A stretch of DNA of 17,338 nt from Desulfobacteraceae bacterium UBA5623 (GCA_002424495.1 DIKH01000320.1:8365-25702); one strand, 5' to 3'. Positions 8,391-16,089 are shown, numbered from the stretch's first letter. Numbers and translations: made by a program. The notes: generated by a model from the letters alone, not told the origin.

Positions 8391-9583
8391 GCCGCTTCTC
8401 CGCTTATGTTGAGTTGCCCAGTTACCGCGGCAGTAATCAGGGCGCTACGGCGTTCTTTTAATAGACTTATGGATTTGTGTAATGCGGCTTCCATTTCGGC
8501 TGTTTGTTCGCGTTCTTCAGTAATAGCAGCAACAATTTGCTCCTGCTCGTTTCGTGGAGGTAAGGGCAAGAACATGCTGGAGAAATTAGAAAAACGTATG
8601 CGTGGCGCTCTTTCTCGAACAGCAGGACAAGCTGCGAGGATAAAGCCGCGAAGAGCCATAACACGAAGAAGTTTGGCGTAATATTCATTGACAACTTTTC
8701 TATCGATTGGATCGCATATGATATATTCCGGGGAACATTTTCCATCAGAGTCAGAAACCCCAATTGCACCTGCGAATGCGTCCATTGAATGCAAAACAAG
8801 CTGTCCAGAACGTATTCCTTGGTAACCAAGCTCCAGCACCGCGTTGGTGAACCCTTCCTCGCGGCGATTTTTTCGGAGTGTTACTTGTCCATCACGAAAA
8901 CAAGTGACAATTTCATCACCCTCTTCAACGGGAAGTGAGACCTGTTTGAAAAGATATTTGCTTCTACGCACCTTCCAATGTGATGGTGTGTAACCTATCC
9001 ATGGAATATCAGAACATTTAAGGGGAATGCCTGGATTAAGACCACGCGTAACGGAGCGAATGATGAATGCGGCCCGCTTTTCCGCCAAAAGCGATAGAAT
9101 CTGTTCCTTTTGCTTTATTAAGGTGTCGATTTGGGCTGTTTCTTTGTCAAGATAGTCGGCGATTGTCTGCTGCTCGCCCATTGAAGTCACGGGAAGCAAC
9201 ATTTTCCCAATCTCTCCTTTTGGCAATCCAAACCGCGTAACTCCGGTTGAGGCCAACTCAAGCTGCAAGCGGATTGATTTTGATTGAAGGCAGCGAAACA
9301 AAAAGCGCCCATTCAGCATTTCGGGTTTCGGACGCAAAATAGCAAGGTGATATCCACAAAGAAGATCTTCTGCCGTCTCCACAACAAGAGAAGGAATTGC
9401 AATATCATCCCAAGACTCTGAATCTTTCGTAATTACCACGTCGTTTATAGAGAGATGAAACTTTTCAATTTCAGCACCTGTCGCTGTCGTATGCATCAAC
9501 TCCATGTCAGGTGAGATAAATTCCTTATTATATACGTCTGTATAGTTACACAGTTTTACCTTGTGTTCATCAGCGGATGGCAC
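8387..9583 (-). pseudogene. hsdS: Type I specificity subunit HsdS, 5'-truncated by a deletion
   Basis: 398 residues from GTG 9583. No convincing ribosome site precedes it, so this start may be an artefact. The protein has two target-recognition halves, each followed by a coiled conserved region: GEQQTIADYLDKETAQIDTL (about 136-155) with LLAEKRAAFI, and NEQEQIVAAITEE (345-357) with LLKERRSALITAAVTGQL. The second half opens normally with SDIPWIGYTPSHWKVRRSKY (191-210). The first half lacks its equivalent and begins inside the domain at KVKLCNYTDVY. The homology continues upstream of the GTG in the same frame, to SNVDKVPSADE, as far as about 9598. Beyond that the sequence is hsdM. About 25-40 N-terminal residues are therefore missing. 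HsdS sets the DNA sequence bound by the HsdM and HsdR complex. Confidence 0.8.
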
Positions 9584-11472
9584 TTTATCAACATTGCTGA
9601 CAATAGCGGAATGTTTTCAAAGTCGCGAAGCGCAGGGTCAGGTTCATATTCCACAGCCTTGATTTTTTTACCATTCCTAACCGGATAAACCCCGCAAATG
9701 CTTTTCAGCGCTTCGGACTTAAGTTCGACAGGCAATTTTTGTCCGGGAAAGACCACCGGGCTGATTTTGTCTATGGATTTTAGCTGCTTGGCTATTACCG
9801 GCTGCGCTTCCGGGTCCACGAAGGTGAAGCACTGGCGGAAGAGTTTTTTATTGGCCACGGTCCATTTCACATCGGTTTCCTTGGCCATGCGCTGCACATC
9901 GGCCCAGATAACGTTCCAGTCATCATAATACTCGCTGCCCATCTCTATTTCCATTGCCTGCACAGCATCAAGAAACTCCGGGCAGGCATCAAGGAACGAC
10001 TCCTTACCTTGATCGGTGATCTGAAAACGCAACCTTAGCGGACGTTCCACGGTAATGCGGCGAAACCCGAAGTGGGCGTTGTCGAAAATTTTGCTGGTTT
10101 CAGTGTCGGCAAACCGGCCGTGCTCACGGGTTAAGTCCTCAATGATCTCATCGGTGAGATAGCGGCGCTTGTCACCCAGGCTGCGCCGCATGGGGGCCCA
10201 CCGCTCCCGTCCGTCAATGAGCTGAACTTTGGTCCTGCGCTTTTTCTCCTTGCGGTTGGTAACGACCCATATAAAGGTGCCGATGCCTGTGTTGTAAAAC
10301 ATCTGTTCGGGCAAGGCCACAATGGCCTCCAGCCAGTCGTTTTCAATGATCCAGCGGCGGATCTCACTTTCGCCGGAGCCCGCCCCGCCGGTAAACAGCG
10401 GTGAACCGTTAAAGACAATGGCGCAGCGTGAGCCGTGTTTTTTCTGTTTCGGATCAACGATCTGAAAATGGCCGATCATGTGCAATAAAAAAAGCAAGGC
10501 CCCGTCATTAACCCGCGGCAGTTTGCCGGTATATCCGCGAAAGCTGGAGAGCTTGTCGATGTCTTTTTTCTCCGCCTTCCAGTCCACGCCGAACGGCGGA
10601 TTGGCCAGCAGGTAGTCGAACCGTTCCCCGGCAAACCTGTCTTCCGTTAATGTGTTGCCGAACTCGATGCGGCTGTCCTTGTGGCCCTTTATTAACAGGT
10701 CGGACGCAGCCACGGCATAGGAGCGTGGGTTATAATCCTGGCCGCGCACAATGACCCTGGCGCTCTCATTGTGCTCTCGAATCCAGTTTTGGGATTCGGA
10801 CAGCATTCCCCCTGTGCCGCAGGCCGGGTCGCAAACCGTGGTGATCACCCCCGGTGTGGTCAGGATATGCGCATCCGGCTCCAGCAGCATGTTGACCATG
10901 AGTCGGATCACCTCCCGTGGCGTGAAGTGATCGCCCGCCGTCTCATTGGCTGCTTCATTGAAGCGCCGGATAAGGTCTTCGAAAATCAACCCCATGGCGA
11001 TGTTGTCCACCCGTCCGGGGTGCAGGTCCATTTCAGCAAACTTGGAAACCACCAGATAGAGGCGGTTGGCCTCCTCCAGCTTTTCTATCTCCTTTTCAAA
11101 TTCAAAATAATCAAAAATTTTACGGACATTCTCGGAAAAGCCGGTCATGTAATCTATAAGATGGCGGCCGATGTTGTCAGGATCGCCCTTAAGCTTGGGA
11201 AAGTCGAGATTGCTGTGATTATGAAACCCGAACTTATCACCGTTGCCGGCGGCTTTATTCAGGATGGGGTCAATATTTTTGACCTTACCGTCCTTGATCT
11301 GCTGGTAGCGTTTGACCACCGCTGCCTTGGTGGGCTCAAGCACACAATCAAAACGCCGCAGAACCGTCATGGGCAACATCACACGCTCATATTGCGGCGG
11401 CCGGTAAGGTCCTCGCAGCAAATCAGCCACAGACCAGATGAAGTTCGAAAGTTCTTGAAAGTTGGCGGACAC
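9556..11472 (-). pseudogene. hsdM: Type I methyltransferase subunit HsdM, 3'-truncated by a deletion
   Basis: 638 residues from GTG 11472, with a strong AGGAGAGG six bases upstream. The helical N-domain starts with FIWSVADLLRG (11-21). The N6-adenine methylase core shows HFTPREV (182-188), the SAM motif DPACGTGG (about 215-222) and the catalytic NPPF (291-294). The core is intact. The end is not: after EYEPDPALRDFENIPL (to residue 623) family members normally continue for some 80-100 residues, with a stretch like '(E)AFFxREVLPHVPDAW' and a late YxPLR segment. Here the frame gives 15 residues without homology (LSAMLIKCHPLMNTR) because it has run into hsdS in the wrong frame. The lost tail contributes to HsdS/DNA assembly, so methylation is probably lost. 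The estimate of missing length is from memory of the family. Confidence 0.85.
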
Positions 11473-11493
11473 TTAAATCCTCTCCTGAAACAC

Positions 11494-11733
11494 TCAAACA
11501 ATTCCCGTTGCGTCTCGCTTCGGCAACGCCAGAAAACCCTGCGCTTCCATTTTTCCGCAGAAAGCATCCAACTGCGCTCGGGCCAGCTTGGACGGCTTGG
11601 CCTGGCCGTTTTCCCAGCGGTTGACGGTGGCATAGCTCACGCCCAGCTCTCGAGCCAAGTCCTCTTGGCTCAGGGCGAGTTGCCTGCGGACCTCCTTAAC
11701 CAATGAGGGGTAATCGGGATGGATGGGTTTCAT
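11494..11733 (-). CDS. Xre/HTH_3-type transcriptional regulator
   Basis: 79 residues from ATG 11733 (AAGG just upstream). The in-frame ATG at 11766 has no ribosome site. Residues about 10-52 form a helix-turn-helix of the Cro/Xre type: VRRQLALSQEDLARELGVS, then TVNRWENGQAKPSKLA. It is the first gene of the hsd operon and ends 21 bp before hsdM. That position suggests a controller that times restriction-modification expression, as C-proteins do, though its DNA target is not known. It looks intact. Confidence 0.85.
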   Translation of the reverse strand: MKPIHPDYPSLVKEVRRQLALSQEDLARELGVSYATVNRWENGQAKPSKLARAQLDAFCGKMEAQGFLALPKRDATGIV

Positions 11734-11755
11734 AGGCCTTGGACCTTTCAAAAGG

Positions 11756-11810
11756 CTGAAAATCATTAATTACAATAGACTTTATTACGGATGTTATATC
11801 AACTGAAAAT
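11756..11810 (-). promoter_or_regulatory. Leader of the hsd operon with a direct repeat, possible operator
   Basis: CTGAAAAT occurs exactly at 11756-11763 and again at 11803-11810 (same orientation), and each copy is followed by AT-rich sequence. The repeats are 47 bp apart, directly upstream of the Xre gene. They could be autoregulatory operator half-sites, but 8-bp repeats in AT-rich leaders arise easily. The rest of 11811-11917 holds no gene that I can support. Confidence 0.2.
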
Positions 11811-11917
11811 TATAAATCAAGAGAAAAGCAGTTGCATTGCCTATGCTCTTGCGTGCTTTTTGAGGACTGGAGGGCTTTGGGAGTAGATGCAGAAGGAGGG
11901 ATTTGCTAAGCTGTTGA

Positions 11918-12196
11918 TCAGTAATTCGACGCTTTTTTTAGCTCATCTATATCTATTTCCTCCAATCTGATATGATAAAGGATATCGTCAATCTCAACAT
12001 TATCTTCCAACCATGACGACAATCGGCTGCTCATTGCCTGCGTAATGCTTTTATCAAGTATCATGATCTTCTTTACATTTTCGTTTTTATCATAAGCCAG
12101 AATCACCCGCGTTGAAATAGGCTTTGAAAGGTGCATTGCCTTACATATTGATAAGTCAAAGATACAATACAGATTGTCTACATTTCTTTTTGCCAT
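11918..12196 (-). CDS. Unknown 92-residue protein
   Basis: ATG 12196 is preceded by a strong ribosome site (AAGGAG, then eight bases). The protein begins AKRNVDNLYCIFDLSICKAM and continues with a charged middle and an acidic, helical end (ELKKASNY). There is no signal peptide or membrane segment. It carries two cysteines (CIFDLSIC) spaced seven apart. I do not recognise a family. It lies downstream of the 48-residue membrane protein gene on the same strand, with a REP-like element between, so co-transcription is possible. Its stop is 184 bp upstream of the hsd regulator start, so it may instead belong to the variable region at the edge of the defence locus. Confidence 0.7.
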   Translation of the reverse strand: MAKRNVDNLYCIFDLSICKAMHLSKPISTRVILAYDKNENVKKIMILDKSITQAMSSRLSSWLEDNVEIDDILYHIRLEEIDIDELKKASNY

Positions 12197-12280
12197 AAAA
12201 TTTCTCCTTACTTGATACTTAGAATTTAATTAAAACTGTTTTTCCATTGTTATTAAACCGGCAATCAAGTATACCAAGAA

Positions 12281-12344
12281 CGTCATTCCGGCGAAGGCCG
12301 GAATCTAGGAATTCACTGGATGCCGGATCAAGTCCGGCATGACG
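12281..12344. repeat. REP-like double-hairpin element (copy A)
   Basis: Two perfect hairpins lie side by side. ATTCCGGC-GAAG-GCCGGAAT is at 12285-12304, and ATGCCGGA-TCAAG-TCCGGCAT is at 12320-12340. The outer ends are CGTC (12281) and GACG (12344), so the whole unit is a near-palindrome with CGTCAT(T/G)CCGG ends. This sequence type is a widespread dispersed intergenic palindrome in Proteobacteria. It sits between two small minus-strand genes and may stop or stabilise their transcript. Confidence 0.85.
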
Positions 12345-12387
12345 AAACTTGCATCTTCAGCTGCTGGGTTAATACTGACCCACGCCG

Positions 12388-12534
12388 CTACTTTTCCCAC
12401 ATCTCTTGATCTATGTTGGAAAATAATTTTACTACCCGGTTGAAGATCATATAGAAAAACATTATCACAATCGCGGCTGCAATCCATTGGATCACCCAAG
12501 GATACTGATTCCCCTGCATAATAATTTCATTCAT
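12388..12534 (-). CDS. 48-residue single-span membrane protein
   Basis: ATG 12534 with AGGAG about seven bases upstream, stop TAG 12388-12390. The protein reads MNEIIMQGNQYPW, then a hydrophobic span (about residues 13-31, WVIQWIAAAIVIMFFYMIF), then basic N-R-V-V-K and an acidic end (NIDQEMWEK). One transmembrane helix is expected. A strong ribosome site and a clean amphipathic layout support it as a real small gene despite its size. I do not recognise the family. It overlaps a longer frame on the same strand (12305-12499) that has no ribosome site and runs through the REP element, so that frame is not real. Confidence 0.65.
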   Translation of the reverse strand: MNEIIMQGNQYPWVIQWIAAAIVIMFFYMIFNRVVKLFSNIDQEMWEK

Positions 12535-12886
12535 CTTCTTTTCTCCTAAAATTTGGAATTCAATTTATTTGTCTTTGTCCACCTTCATGCAGGCAAAAAT
12601 TATCCATCCATCATTACAATAGCATTAGAGGGTTATTAGAAATTGGTTATTTTGTTTTATCACGGTCAGGTTCCCTGCCGTAAAGCCGACAGGGCAGAGT
12701 GTATAAAGAGAAAAATCTGAATTTAAAGCAGAGATTTTGAATGCCGGGGCAGAAAGGCGAGGACCGCACGGTCCGAACGAATGGAGAAAATCGCCTGGTC
12801 TTTTATTCCCATATCCTTAGCGAAAGGGCTGCCTTGTCGTGAAGAAGCCACCTTGTTAAAAGGCTATTTTATAAAAACTCGGAAAA
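12535..12886. other. Gene-poor interval with hairpins and a possible decayed coding frame
   Basis: This stretch of about 350 bp has no gene that I can support. Two structured parts are visible. CCCTG/CAGGG is at 12673-12694. A nested hairpin at 12755-12796 has an outer AGGCGA/TCGCCT enclosing a perfect GGACCG-CA-CGGTCC. Read on the minus strand, ATG at about 12813 opens MGIKDQAIFSIRSDRAVLAF and reaches a stop about 30 codons in. The +1-shifted frame then stays open to TAA with FKFRFFSLYTLPCRLYG, which looks like a frameshifted remnant. A 33-codon plus-strand frame at 12741-12842 has no ribosome site. No known riboswitch pattern fits well. Confidence 0.4.
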
Positions 12887-12906
12887 GGGTTAGTCATGAT
12901 TAGCCC
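12883..12906 (-). terminator. Rho-independent terminator of the TerC operon
   Basis: On the minus strand, GGGCTAatcatgacTAACCC (12906-12887) forms a six-pair stem with one G-T pair, extendable inward through TCATGA, followed by TTTT. It starts inside the TAG stop of the terC-like gene, a typical position. The T tract is short, so efficiency is uncertain. Confidence 0.6.
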
Positions 12907-13841
12907 TACACAGTGTTGGTGGGTTGTTCCCGGGCAGGCCAGAGTATTGAGGCAAGAATAGAGAGTAAGAGAACCGTGGCAATGGTTCCAAGGGAAATGA
13001 CTATAGGGATTTTATAGATGTCTGTAAGAAGCATTTTTAATCCAACAAAAGAAAGTACTATTGACAGGCCATAGTGCAGGTAATGGAAAAGGCGCATGAT
13101 GCCTGAAATGGCAAAAAACAGTGATCGCAGCCCTAGAATGGCAAAGACATTGGAAGTGTATACGATGAATGGATCTGTGCTGATAGCAAGCACTGCCGGT
13201 ATGGAATCCACAGCAAAGATGACATCTGTTGTCTCCAAAACCAGAACAATGGCAAACAAGGGAGTTGCAAACCAGCGCCCCTGTTTTTTAAGAAAAAACC
13301 TGCCGCCGTCAAAACTGGGATCTACCGGCATGATCTTATGCAGAAGCTTCAGCACCGGGTTCTTTTCAGGCTGGATCTTCTTGTCTTTTTGGAAGGTTAT
13401 CTTTATGGCTGTAATAATCAGAAGAGCGCCGAAGATATAGATTATCCAGTGAAATTTTGTAATCAAGGCCACTCCGGCTATTATAAAAACACCGCGCATG
13501 ACCAGTGCCCCCAGAACACCCCAGAACAGTGCCTTGTGTTCATATTTGGCTGGGATGCCGAAATAATTAAAGATTAAAAGGAATACAAAAAGATTATCAA
13601 TACTAAGGGATTCTTCGATCAAATAGGCCGTTAAAAATTCCAGCGCCTTTTCATAACCCTTGAGGTAATAGATGCCAAGGCAAAACAGCATGGACAGTGA
13701 GACCCAGAACAGGGTCCACAGCAACGCTTCCTTAACCTTGATTACATGCGCTTTTCGGTTGAATACTCCCAAGTCCAAAGCAAGCATGGTAAGAACAAAG
13801 ACCATAAAAATAGTCCACCAAAGGGTCATATTACCTGCCAT
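12906..13841 (-). CDS. TerC/Alx-family integral membrane protein
   Basis: 311 residues, ATG 13841, stop TAG. There are about eight to nine hydrophobic helices. Family signatures are present: LIEESLSIDNLF (E76, E77, D82) and VLETTDVIFAVDSIPAVLA (E203, D206, D212), the acidic pairs in membrane helices that mark TerC/Alx proteins. The first helix carries LALDLGVF. Alx/TerC members are linked to manganese export, metalation of exported enzymes or tellurite resistance; which applies here cannot be told. The start overlaps the preceding gene by 11 bp. An alternative ATG four codons on has GCAGG closely upstream. Because the gene is internal to an operon, no yybP-ykoY manganese riboswitch precedes it directly. 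Confidence 0.92.
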   Translation of the reverse strand: MAGNMTLWWTIFMVFVLTMLALDLGVFNRKAHVIKVKEALLWTLFWVSLSMLFCLGIYYLKGYEKALEFLTAYLIEESLSIDNLFVFLLIFNYFGIPAKYEHKALFWGVLGALVMRGVFIIAGVALITKFHWIIYIFGALLIITAIKITFQKDKKIQPEKNPVLKLLHKIMPVDPSFDGGRFFLKKQGRWFATPLFAIVLVLETTDVIFAVDSIPAVLAISTDPFIVYTSNVFAILGLRSLFFAISGIMRLFHYLHYGLSIVLSFVGLKMLLTDIYKIPIVISLGTIATVLLLSILASILWPAREQPTNTV

Positions 13842-14352
13842 TCATCATCCCTTGTAACTCTTTTTGAAATGTTTCCGTGGAATCTGCCACAAAGTCTTTC
13901 CACCCCTGATCAGCCTCTAAATTCAGCATGACAGCAGAGCCCGATATACCCTTTTTATATAGCCTCTCCGTCATCAGCTGCGCGCGTCTGTATTTTTCAT
14001 TATCCTTGTGCCCGTCAAATTCAGATACAAGTTTCTTGACGGGTGAGACATCCACACCAACAACGCCCTCCAATATCCTGTAAGGCAGGCTGTTATCTTT
14101 GTATGGCAAAATTCTTTCACGACATCCGTTTAATACGGCCTCTATTGCCATCTCGTGGTCTTTCTCATCAAACGAAGAGAGCTCCTTTTTAAAATCCTCT
14201 GGATTCATTAATTCATCCATACACCTTGAAAGCCACCCCTTGACCTTTCCCTCGATCTCTTTTTTTCTGAAACCCCTCTTTTCCTCTTCTGTGACAGTCA
14301 TTCCCCTGGTCTTTTCCATGATGAGTTCAAGTGTGCTTTTAATCTCCGCCAT
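13831..14352 (-). CDS. Unknown 173-residue protein in the TerC operon
   Basis: ATG 14352, stop TAA. The start overlaps the end of the serine hydrolase gene by 14 bp; GGAGG lies 12 bases upstream and AGGAG directly abuts the ATG. The protein is soluble, helical and charged (AEIKSTLELIMEKTRGMTVT, later ILPYKDNSLPYRILEGVVGV and MLNLEADQGWKDFVADSTET), with no signal peptide. I do not recognise the family. Its overlap on both sides with a hydrolase gene and a TerC gene points to tight translational coupling and a shared role. Confidence 0.8.
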   Translation of the reverse strand: MAEIKSTLELIMEKTRGMTVTEEEKRGFRKKEIEGKVKGWLSRCMDELMNPEDFKKELSSFDEKDHEMAIEAVLNGCRERILPYKDNSLPYRILEGVVGVDVSPVKKLVSEFDGHKDNEKYRRAQLMTERLYKKGISGSAVMLNLEADQGWKDFVADSTETFQKELQGMMNGR

Positions 14353-15445
14353 CTCCTATAACATCCTCCATAACCGTATCGTGAAGTACAGGCCTAAAGG
14401 CCCTGATCTTGATATTGTCCCTGCTTGGATGGATGCGATTTGTTAGAAAGACAACAATCACATCTTTTTTCAGGTCCATCCATACAGATGTTCCGGTGAA
14501 TCCCAGGTGCCCGACGCTGTCTTCTGAAAAATACTTGCCCGAACTGGATGCTCCGTGGGTGGGGGTATCCCATCCAAGGGCCCAAGAGCTATCCGGCGCA
14601 ATCTTTTGTTGTGTAAAAAAGGCCTTGACCGTTTCCGGCCTCAGATAATCATCTCTTTGTCGCAAAAAATGAGCCCTTAACATGTCAATCAGTGTATACA
14701 CATCATGGGCAGTGCCGAAGAGTCCGGCATGGCCCGAATACCCGCCAAGGGCAAAGGCGTTTTCATCGTGAACATAACCCCGGACAATCCTCTTGCGCCA
14801 GGGGCAGTCTTCTGTTGCAGCGAATTGATCCTCTCCAGGATACAGCGGCGGTAAAGCGTCAGAAAAAAATGTCCTTTTGAGTCCAAGGGGCGAATAGAAG
14901 CAGCGGCTTAGAAAAGTTGGAAGAACCATTGCTGTTGCCTGTTCTATCACCCATTCAAGGATCATGAAACCAAGATCGCTATAGAGCGCCTTTTCTCCCG
15001 GCCTGTAATCAAGAGGCATCTTAATAATCCATTGCCTTAACAACTCCTTCCTCTTTTCAGGTACGGCTTCAACAAGCCTGAGATAAAAAGGCTCCCAGTC
15101 CCGAAAACCCCCGGAGTGGGCAAGGATAAGCCTTGGGGTTATGAGGGCCTTGTCTGTCGGCAAGGCCATGGGCACCAGTTTTTCAAGCGGCTGATCAAGT
15201 TCAATCAGGCCGTCGTCAACGCATTTCATCAATGCCAGGGTTGTGGCCAGGGGCTTTGTCAGAGACGCCAGATCAAAGATGGTGTCTTTTGCGATGTAAG
15301 CCGCACCTGGGGCGAGGGAAACACGCCCTGTCTCCTCAAAAAATATGATCTTACTCCCTCTTGCAACCAGCAGCGCCGCGCCTGGATAAACCCCATCCAT
15401 GACCCCCTTGGTCAATAAGTCCCTTATGCGGTTTGACGATGCCAT
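14339..15445 (-). CDS. Beta-lactamase-fold serine hydrolase (class C/PBP4-like)
   Basis: I choose ATG 15445 (368 residues). An in-frame TTG at 15460 has no better ribosome site. The catalytic motifs are clear: S-x-x-K as SLTK (S61, K64), Y-S-D (155-157) in the place of Y-x-N, and HLGFTGTS (313-320), where the K-T-G triad is H-x-G/TGT-like as in esterase/peptidase branches. The last motif GHLGFTGTSVW is typical of serine hydrolases that are not true beta-lactamases. No signal peptide is seen, so it is probably cytoplasmic, unlike most family members. It is the first gene of the hydrolase-unknown-TerC operon. The substrate is unknown; esterase or peptidase activity is the usual guess. Confidence 0.9.
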   Translation of the reverse strand: MASSNRIRDLLTKGVMDGVYPGAALLVARGSKIIFFEETGRVSLAPGAAYIAKDTIFDLASLTKPLATTLALMKCVDDGLIELDQPLEKLVPMALPTDKALITPRLILAHSGGFRDWEPFYLRLVEAVPEKRKELLRQWIIKMPLDYRPGEKALYSDLGFMILEWVIEQATAMVLPTFLSRCFYSPLGLKRTFFSDALPPLYPGEDQFAATEDCPWRKRIVRGYVHDENAFALGGYSGHAGLFGTAHDVYTLIDMLRAHFLRQRDDYLRPETVKAFFTQQKIAPDSSWALGWDTPTHGASSSGKYFSEDSVGHLGFTGTSVWMDLKKDVIVVFLTNRIHPSRDNIKIRAFRPVLHDTVMEDVIGDGGD

Positions 15446-15476
15446 ATTCACAATTACCAACGACTTATAAAAAATA

Positions 15477-15504
15477 CTGGATTCCGGCCTTCGCCGGAAT
15501 GACG
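15477..15504. repeat. REP-like single-hairpin element (copy B)
   Basis: ATTCCGGC-CTTC-GCCGGAAT with GACG after it. Positions 15480-15504 are the exact reverse complement of 12281-12305, the left half of copy A. The second hairpin of the unit is missing here. It lies in the 179-bp gap between the serine hydrolase start and the stop of the next gene. Confidence 0.8.
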
Positions 15505-15589
15505 TTCACAAAACCGCATCACAACTTTCAAACCTGTTAACACGTTAAGACTTTGTTTCTTTTCAATTTAAAATTCACAATTAAGAATT

Positions 15590-15630
15590 CAAAATTGTGC
15601 CTGAATATTTTTTTCGTTCAGACACTATAA
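15590..15630 (-). terminator. Possible hairpin terminator after the 154-residue gene
   Basis: TGCCTGAA and TTCAGACA (about 15598-15626) can pair with one G-T around an AT-rich loop, immediately after the stop. There is no strong T tract, so this is a weak call. Next to it, 15577-15600 is an AT-rich imperfect palindrome with CACAAT and ATTGTG ends. Confidence 0.25.
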
Positions 15631-16089
15631 TAGCCTGACGATTCCAACACAGAAATCATCACCGGCAGCAACGGTCTTTTTGATCTCTATCTCTATTTCG
15701 CCCTCCTTGAGATCCAGAAGGGCGCGAAAGATCTCTCTATCCATGGCCATAACAGCCTCACAGACCTGCCTGTAGGTATTTTTGAGGTTGAAAGGGCAGC
15801 GCTCCGCTGTCCATAATGCCTCATTTCCTTTTACTTCAACCCTGGAAGGGAGGCTGGCCTCGTTTGTCATCTTTTCAAATTGCTTTGAAGCCTCAAGCAG
15901 ATCTTTAGGCGCCCACTTTTTCCTTAGCCCAAGGCCTACTTCATAACCGTACTGGCCGTATATTTGCCTTATCTCGGCAAGGCCCGCCTCACCTGCCTTC
16001 TCGTAAAGGGCCACACAGAGCTTTCCCTGGAGAGTCTGGAGATCTATCCTCTTTTCATTAATTTCATTTATTCTATTAAAATCCTTCAA
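15625..16089 (-). CDS. Small cytoplasmic protein, resembles ATC-hydrolase-like family
   Basis: 154 residues from TTG 16089, with TAGGTGATG upstream. No in-frame ATG occurs before the middle of the gene, so a TTG start is needed. There is no signal or membrane segment. Features seen: QIYGQYGYEVGLGLRKKW, then ERCPFNLKNTYRQVCEAVMA, then VAAGDDFCVGIVRL at the end. The order C-P ... C ... (A/G)-GDD-x-C is like that of proteins annotated as L-2-amino-thiazoline-4-carboxylate hydrolase-like, in which conserved cysteines mark the core. The similarity is of pattern only, and I would not claim the reaction. It is divergent from the TraB-family gene across 242 bp. Confidence 0.7.
   Translation of the reverse strand: MKDFNRINEINEKRIDLQTLQGKLCVALYEKAGEAGLAEIRQIYGQYGYEVGLGLRKKWAPKDLLEASKQFEKMTNEASLPSRVEVKGNEALWTAERCPFNLKNTYRQVCEAVMAMDREIFRALLDLKEGEIEIEIKKTVAAGDDFCVGIVRLL

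Noticed and set aside
10771..11706. 311-codon plus-strand frame
   Set aside because: Antisense to hsdM (with SAM and NPPF motifs) and to the Xre gene. It has low-complexity, composition-driven sequence and no family features.
12305..12499. 64-codon minus-strand frame
   Set aside because: It starts inside the 48-residue gene in another frame, lacks a ribosome site and ends inside the REP hairpins.
12661..12800. Possible c-di-GMP (GEMM) or TPP-type riboswitch
   Set aside because: Short strings such as GTAAAGCC or GAACCTGA are reminiscent, but the other conserved elements are missing and no suitable downstream gene exists on that strand.
12741..12842. 33-codon plus-strand frame (MPGQKGEDRT...)
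   Set aside because: Ribosome site weak, reads straight through the nested hairpin, no recognisable family.
13842..13900. yybP-ykoY manganese riboswitch before the TerC gene
   Set aside because: The TerC start overlaps the preceding gene by 11 bp, so no leader space exists, and no matching motif was seen.
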